A DNA stretch of 64,000 bases from positions 43,027-107,026 of the forward strand of contig JAKOMP010000008.1 in the NCBI GenBank assembly GCA_022241785.1. Direction: 5' to 3'. Each line of letters opens with the position of its first letter. Position 1 is the stretch's first letter. The stretch is from Cyanocohniella sp. LLY (lineage in GTDB: Bacteria > Cyanobacteriota > Cyanobacteriia > Cyanobacteriales > Nostocaceae). This document shows, one piece after another, positions 1 to 8,121 of the stretch. The notes under the pieces were generated by a model, which worked only from the letters and a program-made list of their open reading frames with translations, searched no databases and had not been told where the DNA came from. The translations under genes and the position numbers were made by a program.

Positions 1-3000
1 CCTGGTTGAAGGTCAGCAAAGGATTTTGGATTAACACCAGCATCACACCACCAGCCACCTGATTCAATATGAGCATACTTACTCATAAATCCTGATGAAA
101 GCCTGCCTGTATTGGTGCGGGGCAATTTGTCACTGTACATCAGGTATTCCCAAGCCTCATGCTCCCATTCCCTGGTTTGATGCAGACTTTTGAAGTTACG
201 ACTGGCAATTTCCGGGTGAATGGCGCTGTCTCTGACTAATTCTTGCCAGTGCTTTTCGTCAAGCCTTTCCGGTGCTTCACTAATATCACCAGGAGTCCAA
301 AAAGCAACCTTTGGCTGTGGAGTTTTGGGAATTGGTTTTTTGATAACTGGTTTAGGAATAGCAATAGAAGGCAGAGGGACAGAGGGGCTGGGGGAAGAAT
401 TTGGCAGAGGGGCAGAGGTGCAGAGGGGCGGAGGGGAAGAATTTGCTAGGGGTGCAGAAGTTGGCAGAACAGAGGACGAGGACACATTGTAAAATTGCTC
501 CTCGGCTCCCCTGCTTCCCCGCTCCTCCGCTTTTTTACTTCGCTGCTTCGCTAATTCCTGCTGCCGCAGTAGAGCCAGAGCATTTTCCTTAGCTTTACTA
601 GACTGCGCCTGGGCTAGTAAATTATCTTTGTCCTCCGTGTACAGCTTCAATTCATACCTAGCACGGCTAACTGCTACATAAAAGCTTTCTTGTCCAATCG
701 TGTTATCAGCAGCAATCAACACTCGGTCAGCTGTCTTACCCTGACTACTATATGTAGTGCTGACAATGGCATAATCCAAGTGTTGCGCTTGTTGTAGATT
801 GATAAATTCAGTTTGACCGCTATCCAAATACTCAATTTGTGCGTTAGACCCAGCAATGGCTGTAACTACAAATTCCTGACCGTTGCGCCGTCCTAATTGT
901 CGGTCATTCTTCGTCCAGCGTAGGCGATCGCCCACGGCTATTTCAATGCTTTGTCTTTGGTAAACTGCTTGCTCAAATCCCGTATCTAAGAGAAATTCTC
1001 TGCCATCCTCAGCTTTCAGGGTTAAACGGTCATTATCCTTACCCACCACTTCATACAGTTTGCCCTTCTCCAATCCCCGAAGCTTATAACTGCGGGTGGG
1101 CATGACTACATCCCCCAATTCAAAATTATGGGTGTAGCGCCTTTGTACTCTTGTCAAATCTTTGGCTTTTAACTGAGTAATGTTAATCCCAGTACCTAAA
1201 CTTCCCTCAGCTTTCAGTTTTTCCCGAATGGCTTGGGTGATATCCAGTCTTTCAATATTGGTTCCTGCCAGTACCAAGGTTCTGCCTCGTTGTTCTGGTG
1301 TAGCTGTTATGTAATCACGGGCAATTGCCTCAATCTTCAGTTCAGATGAAACGCTATGAATACAACCGTTTTCATCTAACCGTGTAAATCCGTCCTGAAT
1401 TCTCCCTTCAGCAATTAAATCTACTGCTAGTTTTAGCTCTGGGGCGCGTTGCCTTAAAGATTCATTCAGATAGCTAGTTTTGATTCCTGCCTGTTGCAGT
1501 GATTTAAATGGGTTGCCTGCTTCTACGGCTGATAACTGCTTTGTGTCTCCTACTAACAACACTCTGGCTTGTTCTTGAGTAGCTCGTTCTAACAGAGCGA
1601 TCGCATCTTTGGCACTGAGTAACCCGGCTTCATCTACAATCCAGATTTGCTGAGGTTCAATCTCTTGGGATGGTTCAGAAACCAATAGTCTAGCAACAGT
1701 CTCGGCTTGAATATCCAACTCTTGACTCAGGACTTTGGCGGCCATCGAACTGGGAGCAAAGCCTTTGATGGTATACCCAGCATCGGTGGCGATTTTCTTT
1801 AATTCCTTGAGGGCGAAAGTTTTACCAGCACCAGCTACCCCTTGCCATGCAATAATCTGGTCTGTTGTGGTGGCTGCTGTTTCTACTGCGCGGCGTTGTC
1901 CTAAGTTTAAGGTGGTTTGCTCTAGATGGCTGGTAATTACTTCTGGGTGGGTGAGTGGGCTAACCTTGGACTGCCCATCTTGCATGAGTTTAATGGTTGC
2001 CAGTTCGCGGTTAACTGCTGCCAGGGTTGTATAGTCACGGGTTTGTGGGGATAGGCTCAGTAATTCGGGATTGGCTTTAATTAATGGTTCTATCTGGCTG
2101 ACATCTGTGGCTAATCCTTGATTGAGGATGAATTTCTCTAATTCTTCTTGGGTGAAAGCGACATTTCTTTCTGAACAGTGAGCGATGGCATCTTCTAATA
2201 GGTCATAGCTTACCCGCCTCGGCTGTAGTTCCGGTTGCGCCTCCCCAGGCTGAACAAATTTAATCCCCAGCGCTGCGGCTTCTTCTCTCCACTTGGCTTT
2301 TAATTCCTCTGGGTCAATTTTCTGTTTGATGCTCCTGGTGGTAGTCCACGCTTTTTCTCGTTCTGCCCAAGTTGCGTTTTCACCTACTGCTTCTAATATT
2401 TGTTGTCTGCGTTTGGAAAATTCTTGTAAATCTTCTGGTTGAAATCCTTTAATCTCAAACTGTCCATGATTCCTGGCTTCGACCTCGTACCCCAGTTTTT
2501 GTACTTCTACTGCGAGGTAGTTTTGATACACCATGCCGAGAAATTTCTTGTTTTTGAAGATTTCATCATTGAGGAGACTGTACCATTGCCCGTTCTCTAG
2601 CCGGGTCATATTCATGACTAGGGCGTGAGTATGTAGATGTGGGTCTAGTTTCCTGGTTTCAACATGGTCAAACTCTGCAACTACCAAATTATTGGTTTTC
2701 ATAAGTTGTTGCCCGGCTTCAGTAGTTGCTCTGGTGTAGCTGTAGCGTTGTTCTATCAGTTCTAAGGTTTTTTGTACCGCTAACTGATGGGCTTGAATTA
2801 AACGCTCATCCCCACCCACTAACGCTTGTAAGCTAACGCTTTTCGGTGCAGAGAAAGTAAAATCCGTCGCTGCCCTGCGTTTTGATGAGTTTAATTTTCT
2901 AGCGCATAGATGTTGACTGCCATCTGGCGATAGTCCATTAACAATATTTGAAAAGACTTCTTGGTTATCAACTGCTCCTGATAGTCCTAACTTTTCTGCA

Positions 3001-3095
3001 CCTTTCCCAGACCAGCGTGAAGTTCCTTCCTGGTAATAACCCTCCAGAAAATAATGTACTGCTTGCTGTGGTAGAGAGTTTTTACCTGTTAACAC
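1..3095 (-). CDS. MobF-type conjugative relaxase-helicase (TrwC/TraI-like), 3' end outside window
   Basis: This protein probably nicks plasmid DNA at oriT and unwinds it for conjugative transfer. The N-terminus reads fMet-L-T-G-K-N and is followed by a Tyr cluster (HYFLEGYYQEG, about residues 14-24) as in MobF relaxases. The metal-binding motif DPHLHTHALVMN lies near residue 150. A RecD-like helicase follows, with Walker A GVAGAGKT (K425, codon at 1821-1823) and Walker B IWIVDEAG. After the helicase comes a Ser/Pro-rich linker (about 360-540) and a C-terminal region that continues past position 1. At least 1031 residues are present. No ATG lies upstream in frame before a stop, so GTG at 3095 is chosen; it overlaps the preceding gene by 14 nt, suggesting translational coupling. 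The C-terminal function is not visible. The family call is strong; the exact transfer system is unknown. Confidence 0.9.
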   Translation of the reverse strand, partial: MLTGKNSLPQQAVHYFLEGYYQEGTSRWSGKGAEKLGLSGAVDNQEVFSNIVNGLSPDGSQHLCARKLNSSKRRAATDFTFSAPKSVSLQALVGGDERLIQAHQLAVQKTLELIEQRYSYTRATTEAGQQLMKTNNLVVAEFDHVETRKLDPHLHTHALVMNMTRLENGQWYSLLNDEIFKNKKFLGMVYQNYLAVEVQKLGYEVEARNHGQFEIKGFQPEDLQEFSKRRQQILEAVGENATWAEREKAWTTTRSIKQKIDPEELKAKWREEAAALGIKFVQPGEAQPELQPRRVSYDLLEDAIAHCSERNVAFTQEELEKFILNQGLATDVSQIEPLIKANPELLSLSPQTRDYTTLAAVNRELATIKLMQDGQSKVSPLTHPEVITSHLEQTTLNLGQRRAVETAATTTDQIIAWQGVAGAGKTFALKELKKIATDAGYTIKGFAPSSMAAKVLSQELDIQAETVARLLVSEPSQEIEPQQIWIVDEAGLLSAKDAIALLERATQEQARVLLVGDTKQLSAVEAGNPFKSLQQAGIKTSYLNESLRQRAPELKLAVDLIAEGRIQDGFTRLDENGCIHSVSSELKIEAIARDYITATPEQRGRTLVLAGTNIERLDITQAIREKLKAEGSLGTGINITQLKAKDLTRVQRRYTHNFELGDVVMPTRSYKLRGLEKGKLYEVVGKDNDRLTLKAEDGREFLLDTGFEQAVYQRQSIEIAVGDRLRWTKNDRQLGRRNGQEFVVTAIAGSNAQIEYLDSGQTEFINLQQAQHLDYAIVSTTYSSQGKTADRVLIAADNTIGQESFYVAVSRARYELKLYTEDKDNLLAQAQSSKAKENALALLRQQELAKQRSKKAEERGSRGAEEQFYNVSSSSVLPTSAPLANSSPPPLCTSAPLPNSSPSPSVPLPSIAIPKPVIKKPIPKTPQPKVAFWTPGDISEAPERLDEKHWQELVRDSAIHPEIASRNFKSLHQTREWEHEAWEYLMYSDKLPRTNTGRLSSGFMSKYAHIESGGWWCDAGVNPKSFADLQP
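365..545. repeat. Degenerate purine-rich repeat tract inside the relaxase linker
   Basis: Short GCAGAGG/GGGGCAGAGG-type units recur from about 370 to 480, and complementary CTCC-type units follow to about 540. On the coding (minus) strand this gives a Ser/Pro/Ala-rich low-complexity linker (for example SSPPLCTSAPLPNSSPSPS) between the helicase and the C-terminal region. Such STRR-like tracts are common in Nostocales genomes. A similar short tract (ctcctccgcttcctctg) occurs again at about 3109-3126, near the relaxase start. Confidence 0.6.
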
Positions 3096-3564
3096 TGACT
3101 GTTTCTCTGCTCCTCCGCTTCCTCTGTTCTTTTTCAGAGAATGTTAGATTAAGCGGTTGAAAAATTTTAGGTATTTGATTAGGGCTACTAACGATAAATT
3201 TCAAGTCAATGCCTGCACAATGATTGAGTTCATCAATGACATTTGCAAAATGCTGGCTATCAATACACCACACTGGGAATTTTGTATAACAATTGGGCTG
3301 AACCTCATAAAAGAATCTTTCATTTTTGGGCAGTTGTTGAAATATCCTGATTCCCTGGGCGTGGTATTTACAAAAATTAAACCCCACCCAATTAACCGTT
3401 TGAAAATAAACTACTCGAATCACTACATGGGCAGAATCTTTTGTTGTGGGTAATGGTTGACTACTCCAGTGATGACTATTTTTCCAGAAGCACATCGCCA
3501 TCATTTGACGCGCTTCTGTCTGTAATAGCGAAAGTGTTACCGCTTGTAGTGTTGAGTGCTTCAC
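3082..3564 (-). CDS. Unknown protein translationally coupled to relaxase
   Basis: An open frame of 160 residues from a GTG codon at 3564, ending 14 nt inside the relaxase gene. I do not recognise the family. The sequence is mixed, with several Cys, His and aromatic residues in its middle (CIDSQHFANVIDELNHCAG) and a very basic C-terminus (RKRRSR). No signal peptide or membrane segment is visible. The overlap with the relaxase start suggests one transcript and a role in mobilisation, for example as an accessory factor, but that is inference from position only. The true start could be at an internal Met near residue 21. Confidence 0.5.
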   Translation of the reverse strand: MKHSTLQAVTLSLLQTEARQMMAMCFWKNSHHWSSQPLPTTKDSAHVVIRVVYFQTVNWVGFNFCKYHAQGIRIFQQLPKNERFFYEVQPNCYTKFPVWCIDSQHFANVIDELNHCAGIDLKFIVSSPNQIPKIFQPLNLTFSEKEQRKRRSRETVSVNR

Positions 3565-3911
3565 ATTTTAATATTTCTTTACACAAGTTCTTTCTGCATA
3601 TTTTTATTCTAATTTTAGTGGTTTTTTCTGTCAAAACTTTTTTGCGTACTGTGCGTAGTCAACGAATTTTGGGAATACCATAAATTAGCCACAAAATTAT
3701 CACAAATCTTTCATTAATTCACCACATAAATATCACAGAATCATTCTAGGAACTGCTTAGAACTACTTCTAATTTACACAAATTTATCACATATTTTTGT
3801 TATTTAGCCTTAGAATTAACCAATAAATCACACAATAGTTGCAAAGCTGTACTGATGTAATTTATTACCGAAAATTACTCATACTGAAAATGATTTTTCG
3901 AGGCAAGTTTC
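3565..3911. promoter_or_regulatory. Divergent promoter region with TATCACA iterons, candidate centromere
   Basis: An AT-rich gene-free stretch between the divergent relaxase-side operon and the actin-like operon. TATCACA occurs at 3698-3704, 3731-3737 and 3785-3791, and AATCACA at 3826-3832, all in the same orientation. Spacings of 33, 54 and 41 bp are close to 3, 5 and 4 helical turns. Related CCACAAA/CCACATAA words lie between. ParMRC plasmids place the centromere, which is also the operator bound by ParR, immediately upstream of parM; this is the same position. It could instead be a replication iteron array. Confidence 0.45.
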
Positions 3912-5036
3912 ATGAGTTTACTGAGATTAGGTGTAGACCCTGGTGGTTCTTTTCTCAAGGGATTTTACACTTTAGATTCGTTTAAACCAGAATTGATTTT
4001 AATGGAGCCGGAAGTAGCAACAGTTCCATTAGAAAGTTTGGCAGCTTACGAACAGAGCAAGATAGGTCAATCTAATCCTGAGAATAGTGCTTGGATTGAA
4101 TATCAAGGTAAGTGTCAGGCGGTGGGCTTCTTGGCTAGAAAACGCTTCAACGCTGATTTACAACTGCAACGCCGCAAGTTTGAGTTAGCACTACCTAAAG
4201 TTTTGGCGATGGTAGGAGCCATCGCCGACAAACACGATTTACCCAATGGCTCGTCTATTCATTTGGGAATTTTACTGCCTTGGGGAGAATATCAAGACCG
4301 GGCTTTATTTCAACAGTTGATCACGCCTGCTCTTGCTAATTACACATTCAAAGGGCGTGAAAAATCGTTTTCTTTGGATCTGTTTGTTTGTCTTCCTGAA
4401 GGTGGGGGAGTTTTAACTAGGGGACGCGCTCCTGGCTCTACCCTCAAAGAACAAACCATTGGTGTGGTTATGCTGGGTTATCGAGATACTTCTATCCTGC
4501 TGATTGAGCGGGGAGAAATGAGTAGAGGTAAAACAGAACCTTTGGGATTCTCAAAAATGGTTGAATCCGTGAAAAACCAAACATCCGGCTTAAATTTGGA
4601 ACGCCTGACTACTGCCATCTGTAAAGCCGGTAAAAACGTTTCTCAAAAAGCTTTAGAAGAATTAGCTTCATCTTTAGAGCCAGATTACAGAGAGCATGAA
4701 ATCACCACAATTCGCAAGGCTATTACCAATAGTAGGCAGGAGTATTGGATGATGTTGTCCAATTGGCTGAAGTTGCAAGTTCCCCGTGATGTGAACGAAG
4801 TAATTCTCAGTGGGGGTACTGCTCACTACTTCCGTTCCCAGTTAAATAAATTGTTTTCGTTTTCTCATGTCAACTGGTGTGAAACTTTGGAAGCACAAAT
4901 CAATAACAATTTCTCGCAAGTTGATTCTAAATCTCTCAATTATCGCTTGACTGATGTTTATGGGTTATTTTTCTTTCTCTGTGGTAGTGGACTGAGACAA
5001 AACAAAAGTCAAACTGTAGGTGCAACACATGGCTAA
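3912..5036 (+). CDS. ParM/StbA-like actin-fold plasmid segregation ATPase
   Basis: A 374-residue actin-like ATPase expected to form filaments that move plasmid copies apart. The phosphate-1 motif of the actin/Hsp70 fold is visible near the N-terminus (LGVDPGGSFLKGF, residues 6-18), and a second nucleotide-binding motif near the end (VILSGGTAHYF). Length is slightly above ParM (about 320). The ATG is preceded by AGGCAAG, a weak ribosome site. It is first in a four-gene set running to 6782 and overlaps the next gene by 8 nt from that gene's ATG, as expected for parM-parR pairs. Which actin-like subfamily it belongs to cannot be settled by eye. Confidence 0.75.
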   Translation: MSLLRLGVDPGGSFLKGFYTLDSFKPELILMEPEVATVPLESLAAYEQSKIGQSNPENSAWIEYQGKCQAVGFLARKRFNADLQLQRRKFELALPKVLAMVGAIADKHDLPNGSSIHLGILLPWGEYQDRALFQQLITPALANYTFKGREKSFSLDLFVCLPEGGGVLTRGRAPGSTLKEQTIGVVMLGYRDTSILLIERGEMSRGKTEPLGFSKMVESVKNQTSGLNLERLTTAICKAGKNVSQKALEELASSLEPDYREHEITTIRKAITNSRQEYWMMLSNWLKLQVPRDVNEVILSGGTAHYFRSQLNKLFSFSHVNWCETLEAQINNNFSQVDSKSLNYRLTDVYGLFFFLCGSGLRQNKSQTVGATHG

Positions 5037-5466
5037 TCGCGTTGAGTATCGTTGTCGCATTGCTTTAGAACAAGAGTTAATTAATGTGGCTTTGATTAAC
5101 TTTCTCAAACAAAAAGTAAATCTAAGTGAAAAAGACAAGGTAATATCTGCTCTGTCTGCTTACTGGTTGCCTTTCGCTTTAAAAGCAGATGGTAACTACT
5201 CTGATTCGGAATTAAAGTACTATGCTAAAACTGCTATCTATAAGTTGAAGTTACACATAGCATTTCTGTGTGAAGCATTTGCTTTGGAAGATTTTTCTCT
5301 CATTCATCCCACAAATACTAACTCGAAAAAGAAAGTACAACAGACAGTATCAATCTCGCCTGAATCTAGGGTGAACAATGAAAATTCGAGTCAAGCAGAA
5401 AGACTCAATTCCCTAGAGTTTGTCCATCATCAAGATGACAACACTTTTGAAGAAATGTTTGATTAG
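5029..5466 (+). CDS. Candidate ParR-like centromere-binding adaptor
   Basis: A 145-residue protein starting MANRVEYRCRIAL at ATG 5029, with GTAGG as ribosome site; a GTG at 5020 is the alternative start. It follows the actin-like gene directly and overlaps it. The N-terminal half is helical and slightly basic; the last 50 residues are polar and end in an acidic tail (DDNTFEEMFD). ParR proteins have an N-terminal ribbon-helix-helix and an acidic C-terminal tail that contacts the filament, which this layout resembles. No family motif is clear, so the role rests mainly on gene order. Confidence 0.5.
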   Translation: MANRVEYRCRIALEQELINVALINFLKQKVNLSEKDKVISALSAYWLPFALKADGNYSDSELKYYAKTAIYKLKLHIAFLCEAFALEDFSLIHPTNTNSKKKVQQTVSISPESRVNNENSSQAERLNSLEFVHHQDDNTFEEMFD

Positions 5467-5481
5467 AAGGATTAATTAAGT

Positions 5482-6366
5482 ATGCCTTACACCAAAGAAG
5501 CTTTACAGAATATGTATTCTCTGTCATTAGAGGATATCTTAGCAACATTGACAGCTTGTGGACTTTCTCATGACACACAGGAATATTCTGATGCAGAGAT
5601 TGAGTCTGGGTTTGATGTGGTGCGCCAGTTGTTCACCAGTGGACAAGCCTCTGATTACCAGCAGGCGACAACGCTGTTTCAACAAAGTTTAGAAAATAGT
5701 TCTTCAGAATCTAGTACAGAATCGAATTCACAATCAGGAACCGAACCCAAGAATGGCAGAAAAAAATCACGCAAGAAAATCCAATTTCCCATAGATGTTA
5801 CTGAATTACTAGTTATTGTTCGTGACCAAGGCTTTAAACTTGCACTTTCTCAAGCTTTAATAATTCTCCAAGCCTGTGGGCTATCTGAGCAAGATGAGTA
5901 TAGCTCAGATGAGTGCGATCGCTTTCTGGAAACTTGTAAATCAATTAAACAGCAAGACAAATCTTTTGAAGAAGTTATAGCTGACTTAACTGTTCAACAA
6001 ACAAATGAAAGCTCTGAACAACTCGAATTAGAAGCAGTCATTGAGAGTGTGAGCGAAAAAGCTGTAGCAGCAAGAGTTGATTTATCTAGTCTGGTTGACA
6101 AAATTACTGCTGTTCAAGCTCAAGATGTTCCAGAGTTGGTGCAATCACTTTATTTAAAAAATGTAGCGTTGAAGTTGCAACAAAGTGGTTCTGAAAATAA
6201 TCTGTTTGCTCAACTAGAAGAACGAATTATGGCTCGAATTGAGGAAAAAAAGCAACAGAGACAAGAATTATCTGGCATGACATGGGAGACGAAACCCTTG
6301 CAACCTTCTTCAGAGAAGCTGATGCTATCGCCCAACGTATCCGAGAATGGAACGAATACCGATTAG
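5482..6366 (+). CDS. Unknown protein with a duplicated helical module
   Basis: A 294-residue protein of unrecognised family, 15 nt after the previous gene and probably in the same operon. It holds two copies of a related module: residues 12-55 (LSLEDILATLTACGLS...) and about 115-155 (LALSQALIILQACGLSEQD...). Each contains a 'L/Q-A-CGLS' core followed by an acidic helix. A Ser-rich linker and a basic patch (KKSRKK) separate them. The C-terminal third is a predicted coiled coil rich in Glu and Gln. This looks like a structural or DNA-associated plasmid protein. Its 3' end overlaps the next gene by 85 nt in another frame. Confidence 0.6.
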   Translation: MPYTKEALQNMYSLSLEDILATLTACGLSHDTQEYSDAEIESGFDVVRQLFTSGQASDYQQATTLFQQSLENSSSESSTESNSQSGTEPKNGRKKSRKKIQFPIDVTELLVIVRDQGFKLALSQALIILQACGLSEQDEYSSDECDRFLETCKSIKQQDKSFEEVIADLTVQQTNESSEQLELEAVIESVSEKAVAARVDLSSLVDKITAVQAQDVPELVQSLYLKNVALKLQQSGSENNLFAQLEERIMARIEEKKQQRQELSGMTWETKPLQPSSEKLMLSPNVSENGTNTD

Positions 6367-6782
6367 AACAGGAAATCGCCGCCAAAAAACGCACCCTCGA
6401 CATCCAAGTAGAAAAGACTTCTGATGCTAAGGCTGTGAAATTAGCTTATCAAAAGCTGGAAAAACTGCAAGCATGGAACGAAGCTCAAAAGACACGAAAA
6501 CAGCTACTTGAACAACGCTCTGAACAATTTAAATCTAATGTGTTTTGGTTTGGTCAGTGGCTAGGTTCAGGGCTTTCTGGGGTCTTTGTTTATTTAACCA
6601 CTGCGGCGATGGCTGCTGTTGCTAGTCTAGCATTAGGTATTAATTTGCCTAATATTATCGCCTGTAAAAATGACACAGGTATTTGCTATCAACTGCGTTT
6701 AAATAAATCTAGTGTGGTTCTTCCTCACCAAGTTGAGCAGGTTTTGAAAGAGTACGAACGCTCTAAAAAACGTAATCGCTAG
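6282..6782 (+). CDS. Small coiled-coil membrane protein of the segregation operon
   Basis: A 166-residue protein: an N-terminal coiled coil (about residues 1-85, rich in Glu, Lys and Gln) followed by a hydrophobic segment (FVYLTTAAMAAVASLALGI, about residues 105-125) that probably crosses the membrane. Family not recognised. It begins inside the 3' end of the upstream gene; the long 85-nt overlap keeps a good helical reading frame from its first codons, so I keep the ATG at 6282. A membrane-anchored partner next to an actin-like gene could tether plasmid or filaments to the membrane, but nothing in the sequence proves that. Confidence 0.6.
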   Translation: MGDETLATFFREADAIAQRIREWNEYRLEQEIAAKKRTLDIQVEKTSDAKAVKLAYQKLEKLQAWNEAQKTRKQLLEQRSEQFKSNVFWFGQWLGSGLSGVFVYLTTAAMAAVASLALGINLPNIIACKNDTGICYQLRLNKSSVVLPHQVEQVLKEYERSKKRNR

Positions 6783-6830
6783 TGATGCAAAAGTTTATTT
6801 TGGTTATCCTTGATAGTTTAGCCATTTTTA

Positions 6831-6862
6831 AAAGAGAGGAAGTTGTGAAACTCCCCCTCTTT
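6831..6862. terminator. Bidirectional terminator between convergent genes
   Basis: The left arm AAAGAGAGGAAGTT (6831-6844) pairs with 6849-6862 around a GTGA loop, with 12 of 14 positions paired. T-runs flank it on the + strand and A-runs upstream serve the minus strand. It sits between the end of the segregation operon and the end of ardA, so it can serve both. Confidence 0.75.
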
Positions 6863-6870
6863 TTCATTAA

Positions 6871-7623
6871 TTAGTGACGGCTAAAAACGTAGACTTTGTT
6901 GTAACTTTCTTCTACTGAATAGTAAGAATCAATAAACCAATCACGGGCTATTGCTTCCCAGTTGATGTATATGCTAGAAACACCCATCTCTTCTAACTTT
7001 TCAATGAATCCCTGTTTTTCCAGTTGGTCATAAACAAAATCCTCTTCGCTTTTGTACTCTCCCCAGTAATGCTCTTGAAAATTTTCTACATTAGCATCAG
7101 TACTGTCATATTCATAATAAGCGGCGTAAGCTTCACCATGCTCTGATAATATTTGAGCAAGTTCCGCGAGTTTTTCTATGCTTTCGCATTCATCAAGATG
7201 AATACCATGCCAATTCTGAAAATCGTGAATTGCCCATTCTTCACAAGCTTCATAGTTGCGACAAGGCGACCAAGATAACATCCATTCAATGTCTTCTTGA
7301 ATTTCGTCTGCTTCTTGTGTGCAATCTATCCACATACCGTGTAAAAAGCCATTGTTGTATGCAGATAGACAAGCCACATAAATCTGTGGTGCATCATCAT
7401 CAAGACATTCGCGCTCACGTTTGGGGAATGGTAGCAAGCAGCTAGCGCCTTCTACTAGTGGGAAGTCAACACCAGCTAGACTGATTGCTAAATCTACTGC
7501 TTGTTGTTCATGTCTGGGAAAGGTTAAAACATTACCTTCAAGGTGGCAGTTGTAAAGCTGTTCTGCAACTAATTGAGCTTCTAGTTCTGATTTGAAGATT
7601 AGGGTGTTAGAAAACAAATTCAT
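6871..7623 (-). CDS. ardA: ArdA antirestriction protein with N-terminal extension
   Basis: ArdA proteins mimic B-form DNA and inhibit type I restriction enzymes so that incoming plasmid survives. The core is recognisable: PQIYVACLSAYNNGFLHGMW at about residues 80-99, then the acidic WAIHDFQNW region and a strongly acidic C-terminal half (many Asp/Glu, spread along helices as expected for a DNA mimic). The protein is 250 residues, longer than the usual 165-185, because of about 75 extra N-terminal residues of unknown function. GAGGA lies before the ATG. It stands alone, convergent with the segregation operon, and its leader contains a strong hairpin (7653-7693). Confidence 0.88.
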   Translation of the reverse strand: MNLFSNTLIFKSELEAQLVAEQLYNCHLEGNVLTFPRHEQQAVDLAISLAGVDFPLVEGASCLLPFPKRERECLDDDAPQIYVACLSAYNNGFLHGMWIDCTQEADEIQEDIEWMLSWSPCRNYEACEEWAIHDFQNWHGIHLDECESIEKLAELAQILSEHGEAYAAYYEYDSTDANVENFQEHYWGEYKSEEDFVYDQLEKQGFIEKLEEMGVSSIYINWEAIARDWFIDSYYSVEESYNKVYVFSRH

Positions 7624-7652
7624 GTGTTACAATCCTCATAGTATTTGAACTT

Positions 7653-7693
7653 AAAAAGAGCGCTTAAGATTGGTAGTCAGCAGCGCTCTTTTT
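7653..7693. terminator. 12-bp perfect hairpin in the ardA leader
   Basis: AAAAAGAGCGCT (7653-7664) is perfectly complementary to AGCGCTCTTTTT (7682-7693) with a 17-nt loop. Read on the minus strand it ends in TTTTTAAG about 30 nt upstream of the ardA ATG, so it could be a terminator isolating ardA or an attenuator in its leader. On the + strand it also ends in a T-run. No gene runs into it from the left on the + strand. Confidence 0.6.
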
Positions 7694-7810
7694 GTTTTCT
7701 AAGGTTTTAGGTTATTGGCGCTACATCTTAAACTTCACGCTTCGGTTCGATTCCGTTACCGGGAGTCTTTTTGGCGCTCCTTTTCCTATTTCCTTATGTT
7801 AGTATTATCC

Positions 7811-7888
7811 CGCATATATGCGTATTTAGCAAGCTTTTTACGAGTATTGGTCGATAAAAATAACTAATATATTGCCGCATATATGCGG
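7811..7888. promoter_or_regulatory. Paired CGCATATATGCG palindromes, operator of the RHH gene
   Basis: CGCATATATGCG is perfect at 7811-7822 and again inside the 14-bp palindrome CCGCATATATGCGG at 7875-7888. The centres are 65 bp apart, about six helical turns. They sit 39 and 105 bp upstream of the small ribbon-helix-helix gene. Such proteins bind paired palindromes as dimers of dimers, so autoregulation is likely; control of ardA on the other side is also possible. Confidence 0.65.
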
Positions 7889-7926
7889 GTATGATAAATT
7901 AGTGTTAGACGAATGAGTTTAAAAAT

Positions 7927-8121
7927 ATGAGAAAAGATTATGAAACTCGCTTCCAACCGAAAGGAGTAGGAGTAAAGCATGATACAAAACCTATTTCCGT
8001 GATGCTTCCACAAGATTTAGATACTTATGTGCGTAACAAATCTAACCGTTCCGAGTGGTTGCGGCGGGTTATTGCTGAGGCTGTGGCTAAGGAACAAGCT
8101 GAAGCTTCCCAGGAAGGTTGA
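7927..8121 (+). CDS. Small ribbon-helix-helix DNA-binding protein
   Basis: A 64-residue protein whose centre fits a ribbon-helix-helix fold: a beta-strand (KPISVMLP, about residues 21-28), helix 1 (QDLDTYVRNKS), a turn and helix 2 (SEWLRRVIAEAVAKEQ). The first 20 residues form a basic arm. It could be a repressor, an accessory oriT-binding protein or an antitoxin without a toxin partner; no toxin frame follows. The palindromic sites just upstream support autoregulation. Confidence 0.7.
   Translation: MRKDYETRFQPKGVGVKHDTKPISVMLPQDLDTYVRNKSNRSEWLRRVIAEAVAKEQAEASQEG

Larger units (their letters stand above)
7624..7926. other. Intergenic region between ardA and the RHH regulator
   Basis: Apart from the hairpin and the palindromes listed separately, the stretch 7715-7790 contains a tRNA-like scrap: a T-loop sequence (CGGTTCGATTCCG, about 7743-7755) followed by CCGGGAG, and TGGCGCT repeated at about 7717 and 7775. 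No anticodon arm or matching acceptor strand was found, so it is not called as a tRNA. Confidence 0.4.

Noticed and set aside
7715..7790. Possible tRNA fragment (T-loop-like CGGTTCGATTCCG followed by CCGGGAG)
   Set aside because: Only three T-stem pairs form, and no anticodon arm, D arm or matching 5' acceptor strand was found.
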